Source: Allorhizobium sonneratiae (lineage in GTDB: Bacteria; Pseudomonadota; Alphaproteobacteria; Rhizobiales; Rhizobiaceae). Taken from it: a stretch of DNA of 64,000 bases. Where the stretch lies: assembly GCF_023700755.1 (NCBI RefSeq), contig NZ_JAMKOJ010000004.1:310001-374000 (forward strand). The letters are read 5' to 3'. The notes below the pieces were generated by a model that saw nothing but the letters and a program-made list of their open reading frames with translations, made no database searches and was not told the DNA's origin. Position 1 is the stretch's first letter, and each line of letters opens with the position of its first letter. The translations under genes and the position numbers were made by a program. This document shows, piece after piece, positions 62,585 to 64,000 of this stretch.

Positions 62585-63478
62585 TTATAAAGCGCCGCGG
62601 CGGTTGAGCGAGACGGCGTAGAGGCTGGTGGTGGCGGTGATGAACAGCCGATGCTTGCCCCGCCCGCCGAAGCAGATGTTGGAGACGGTTTCCGGCACCA
62701 GGATTTTGCCCATCAGATGCCCGTCGGGGGCAATGCAATGCACCCCGTCGCGGGCCGACGACCAGAGATTGCCGTCGCTGTCCACCCGCATCCCGTCGGC
62801 GCAGCCCGGCGAAATCACGTGAAAAACCGCACCCCCCGTCAGCCGCCCGTTCTCTGCGACATCGAAGACGCGGATATGCTGCGGATCGTCGCTGTGCATG
62901 CGCCCGGTATCGGCCACATAAAGCCGCTTTTCATCCGGGCTGAAGGCAAGACCGTTCGGGCAATAAAAATCGGTCAGAACGGCGGCGATCTCACCGGTCT
63001 GCCCATCGACACGATAGACATTGCAGGGCAGTTCCTGCTCGCTTTTATAGCCTTCGTAATCGGTGGCGATGCCGTAATGCGGATCGCTGAACCAGATCGC
63101 CCCATCGGAGGCGACAATCACGTCATTGGGGGAATTCAGCCGCTTTCCCTGATAATGATCGGCAATCACGGTGATCGTGCCGTCATAGTCCGTCCGCGTC
63201 ACCCGGCGGGTGCCATGTTCGCAGCTCACCAGCCTGCCCTGCCGGTCACGCGTATGGCCATTGGCGAAATTCGACGGTTCGCGAAACGGGCTGATGCCCA
63301 CGCCCGGCACCCATCTCAGAATACGGTTGTTGGGAATATCGGAAAACAACAGGCAGTTCAGATCGCCGAACCAGACCGGCCCCTCCACCCAGTCAAAGCC
63401 GGTGGCAAGCTGCTTGACCGGAGCATTGCCCATGACAAAGCGCGAAAATTGCGGATCGACGACCTCGAAAAACGACAT
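62585..63478 (-). CDS. SMP-30/gluconolactonase family protein
   Basis: 297 residues of the six-bladed propeller. Metal ligands: E in WVEGPVWFGD, N in RLNSPNDVIVASDG, D in GLAFSPDEKRLYVADTG. SDGAIWFSDPHYGI is a strong gluconolactonase marker. It hydrolyses a sugar lactone to the aldonic acid. The ATG at 63478 has GGGAGG at the right distance, and the in-frame ATG at 63511 does not. Divergent from the GlcG/HbpS gene. It is only distantly similar to the SMP-30 gene at 49085. Confidence 0.92.
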   Translation of the reverse strand: MSFFEVVDPQFSRFVMGNAPVKQLATGFDWVEGPVWFGDLNCLLFSDIPNNRILRWVPGVGISPFREPSNFANGHTRDRQGRLVSCEHGTRRVTRTDYDGTITVIADHYQGKRLNSPNDVIVASDGAIWFSDPHYGIATDYEGYKSEQELPCNVYRVDGQTGEIAAVLTDFYCPNGLAFSPDEKRLYVADTGRMHSDDPQHIRVFDVAENGRLTGGAVFHVISPGCADGMRVDSDGNLWSSARDGVHCIAPDGHLMGKILVPETVSNICFGGRGKHRLFITATTSLYAVSLNRRGAL

Positions 63479-63637
63479 GCGGAACCTCCCGATATTTTCA
63501 TGCCGGCACACAGCACTTCATGCCCTGCGCAGCTTCCTCTTTTCATGATCCTATTCTATGGTATCGATAACATAAAGAGCAGCGTCACGAAAAACCGGCT
63601 GCGGCAAGACGCACGAAACGAATAAGGGGAGATGATC

Positions 63638-64000
63638 ATGGCCATGTTCCAGTCATCCACGGTGTTGACCGACGAGGGGGCGATCACCATGCTGAAAGCC
63701 GCAATCGAGACGGCAGAGGCCATGGGCCAGCCGCAATGCATCGCCATTGTCGATCAAAGCGGGCTGCTGCTGGCCTCCTTCCGCATGGCGGGTGCGCGGT
63801 TCCTGTCGGCCAAGAGTGCGCTGGCCAAGGCCCGCACCGCCGCCTCGCTCAATGCCGCCAGCAAAAGCGTGGCCGAAGAGGCAAAGCTGCTTCTGGCCGC
63901 CGCCACGCAAGGCGAGGCCACCGGCCTGCCGGGCGGCTTGCCGATCCGCTTTGCCGGTCAGCTTGCCGGCGGCATCGGCGTCGGCTCCGGCTCTGGCGCC
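63638..64000 (+). CDS. GlcG/HbpS-family protein (partial, runs off window)
   Basis: The first 121 residues of a heme-binding-protein-like GlcG/HbpS protein: LTDEGAITMLKAAIETAEAM, then CIAIVDQSGLLLASFRMAGA, and the GGLPIRFAGQLAGGIGVGSG turn near the end of the window. The family averages about 140 residues, so little is missing. These small proteins occur beside glycolate and other catabolic genes. Some bind heme, many have no known role. ATG 63638 is preferred over 63632 because AGGGGA lies 7 bases upstream. Confidence 0.85.
   Translation, partial: MAMFQSSTVLTDEGAITMLKAAIETAEAMGQPQCIAIVDQSGLLLASFRMAGARFLSAKSALAKARTAASLNAASKSVAEEAKLLLAAATQGEATGLPGGLPIRFAGQLAGGIGVGSGSGA

Overview
The window reads as alphaproteobacterial DNA of the Rhizobiaceae (Agrobacterium/Rhizobium type). 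The support is a full-length rhizobial-type pyruvate carboxylase, a very high density of ABC uptake systems with LysR/LacI/IclR regulators, remnants of a Ti/Ri-type conjugation locus (traR, traM, traA, oriT, tra box, traC, traG), a RibH2-type lumazine synthase behind an FMN riboswitch, and palindromic intergenic repeats of the rhizobial mosaic type. The mix of one housekeeping gene with many catabolic operons and plasmid scars suggests a chromid or large plasmid, but the replicon cannot be decided from the sequence alone.

Layout. 1-533: start of a PLP-dependent threonine/serine dehydratase-like gene. 887-4348: pyruvate carboxylase with a clear terminator. 4512-12671: a LysR regulator divergent from an amino-acid operon (aminotransferase, RraA-type aldolase, polar amino-acid ABC transporter, FAD amino-acid oxidase/dehydrogenase, TyrA-like dehydrogenase). 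12828-15600: a gutted quorum-regulated conjugation locus in which traR is frameshifted, traM is intact, the oriT nic region and a tra box survive, and traA, traC and traG are deletion stumps. 15600-19700: IS5-family remnant, an NTF2-like gene with a TetR regulator behind a perfect palindrome, a frameshifted AraC gene, and a short-chain dehydrogenase truncated by an integrase fragment. 19736-21421: Na/Pi cotransporter.

21647-32886: a LacI regulator followed by an AfuABC-type (hexose-phosphate) ABC operon, an inositol-monophosphatase-family phosphatase, a truncated RpiR regulator and a complete ugpBAEC glycerol-3-phosphate importer. Together they look like a module for taking up and dephosphorylating phosphorylated carbon compounds. 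It ends at an IS6-family element with perfect ends but a frameshifted transposase, abutting an istB stump.

34308-42997: a MFS/DapA-like operon with a divergent LacI gene and operator, a NitT/TauT-type ABC transporter, and a PrpF/4-oxalomesaconate-tautomerase-like gene with a divergent LysR. 43361-43992: a VapBC toxin-antitoxin pair. 44221-46430: a MmyB-type XRE regulator divergent from a drug-efflux-like MFS gene. 46899-56908: a second catabolic regulon with two related NitT/TauT binding proteins, one ATPase/permease pair, an amidohydrolase, an SMP-30 lactonase, an IclR regulator, a D-2-hydroxyacid dehydrogenase, a second RraA-type aldolase and an MFS carrier. A repeated 15-bp operator-like motif ties both binding-protein promoters together.

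57307-64000: MarR regulator, M20 peptidase, RibH with FMN riboswitch, LysR divergent from a FAD oxidoreductase, an SMP-30/gluconolactonase and the start of a GlcG/HbpS-family gene. Decayed IS fragments mark most borders between blocks (15.6, 33.7, 44.0, 46.7 and 57.0 kb), which suggests assembly by repeated IS-mediated insertion and deletion.
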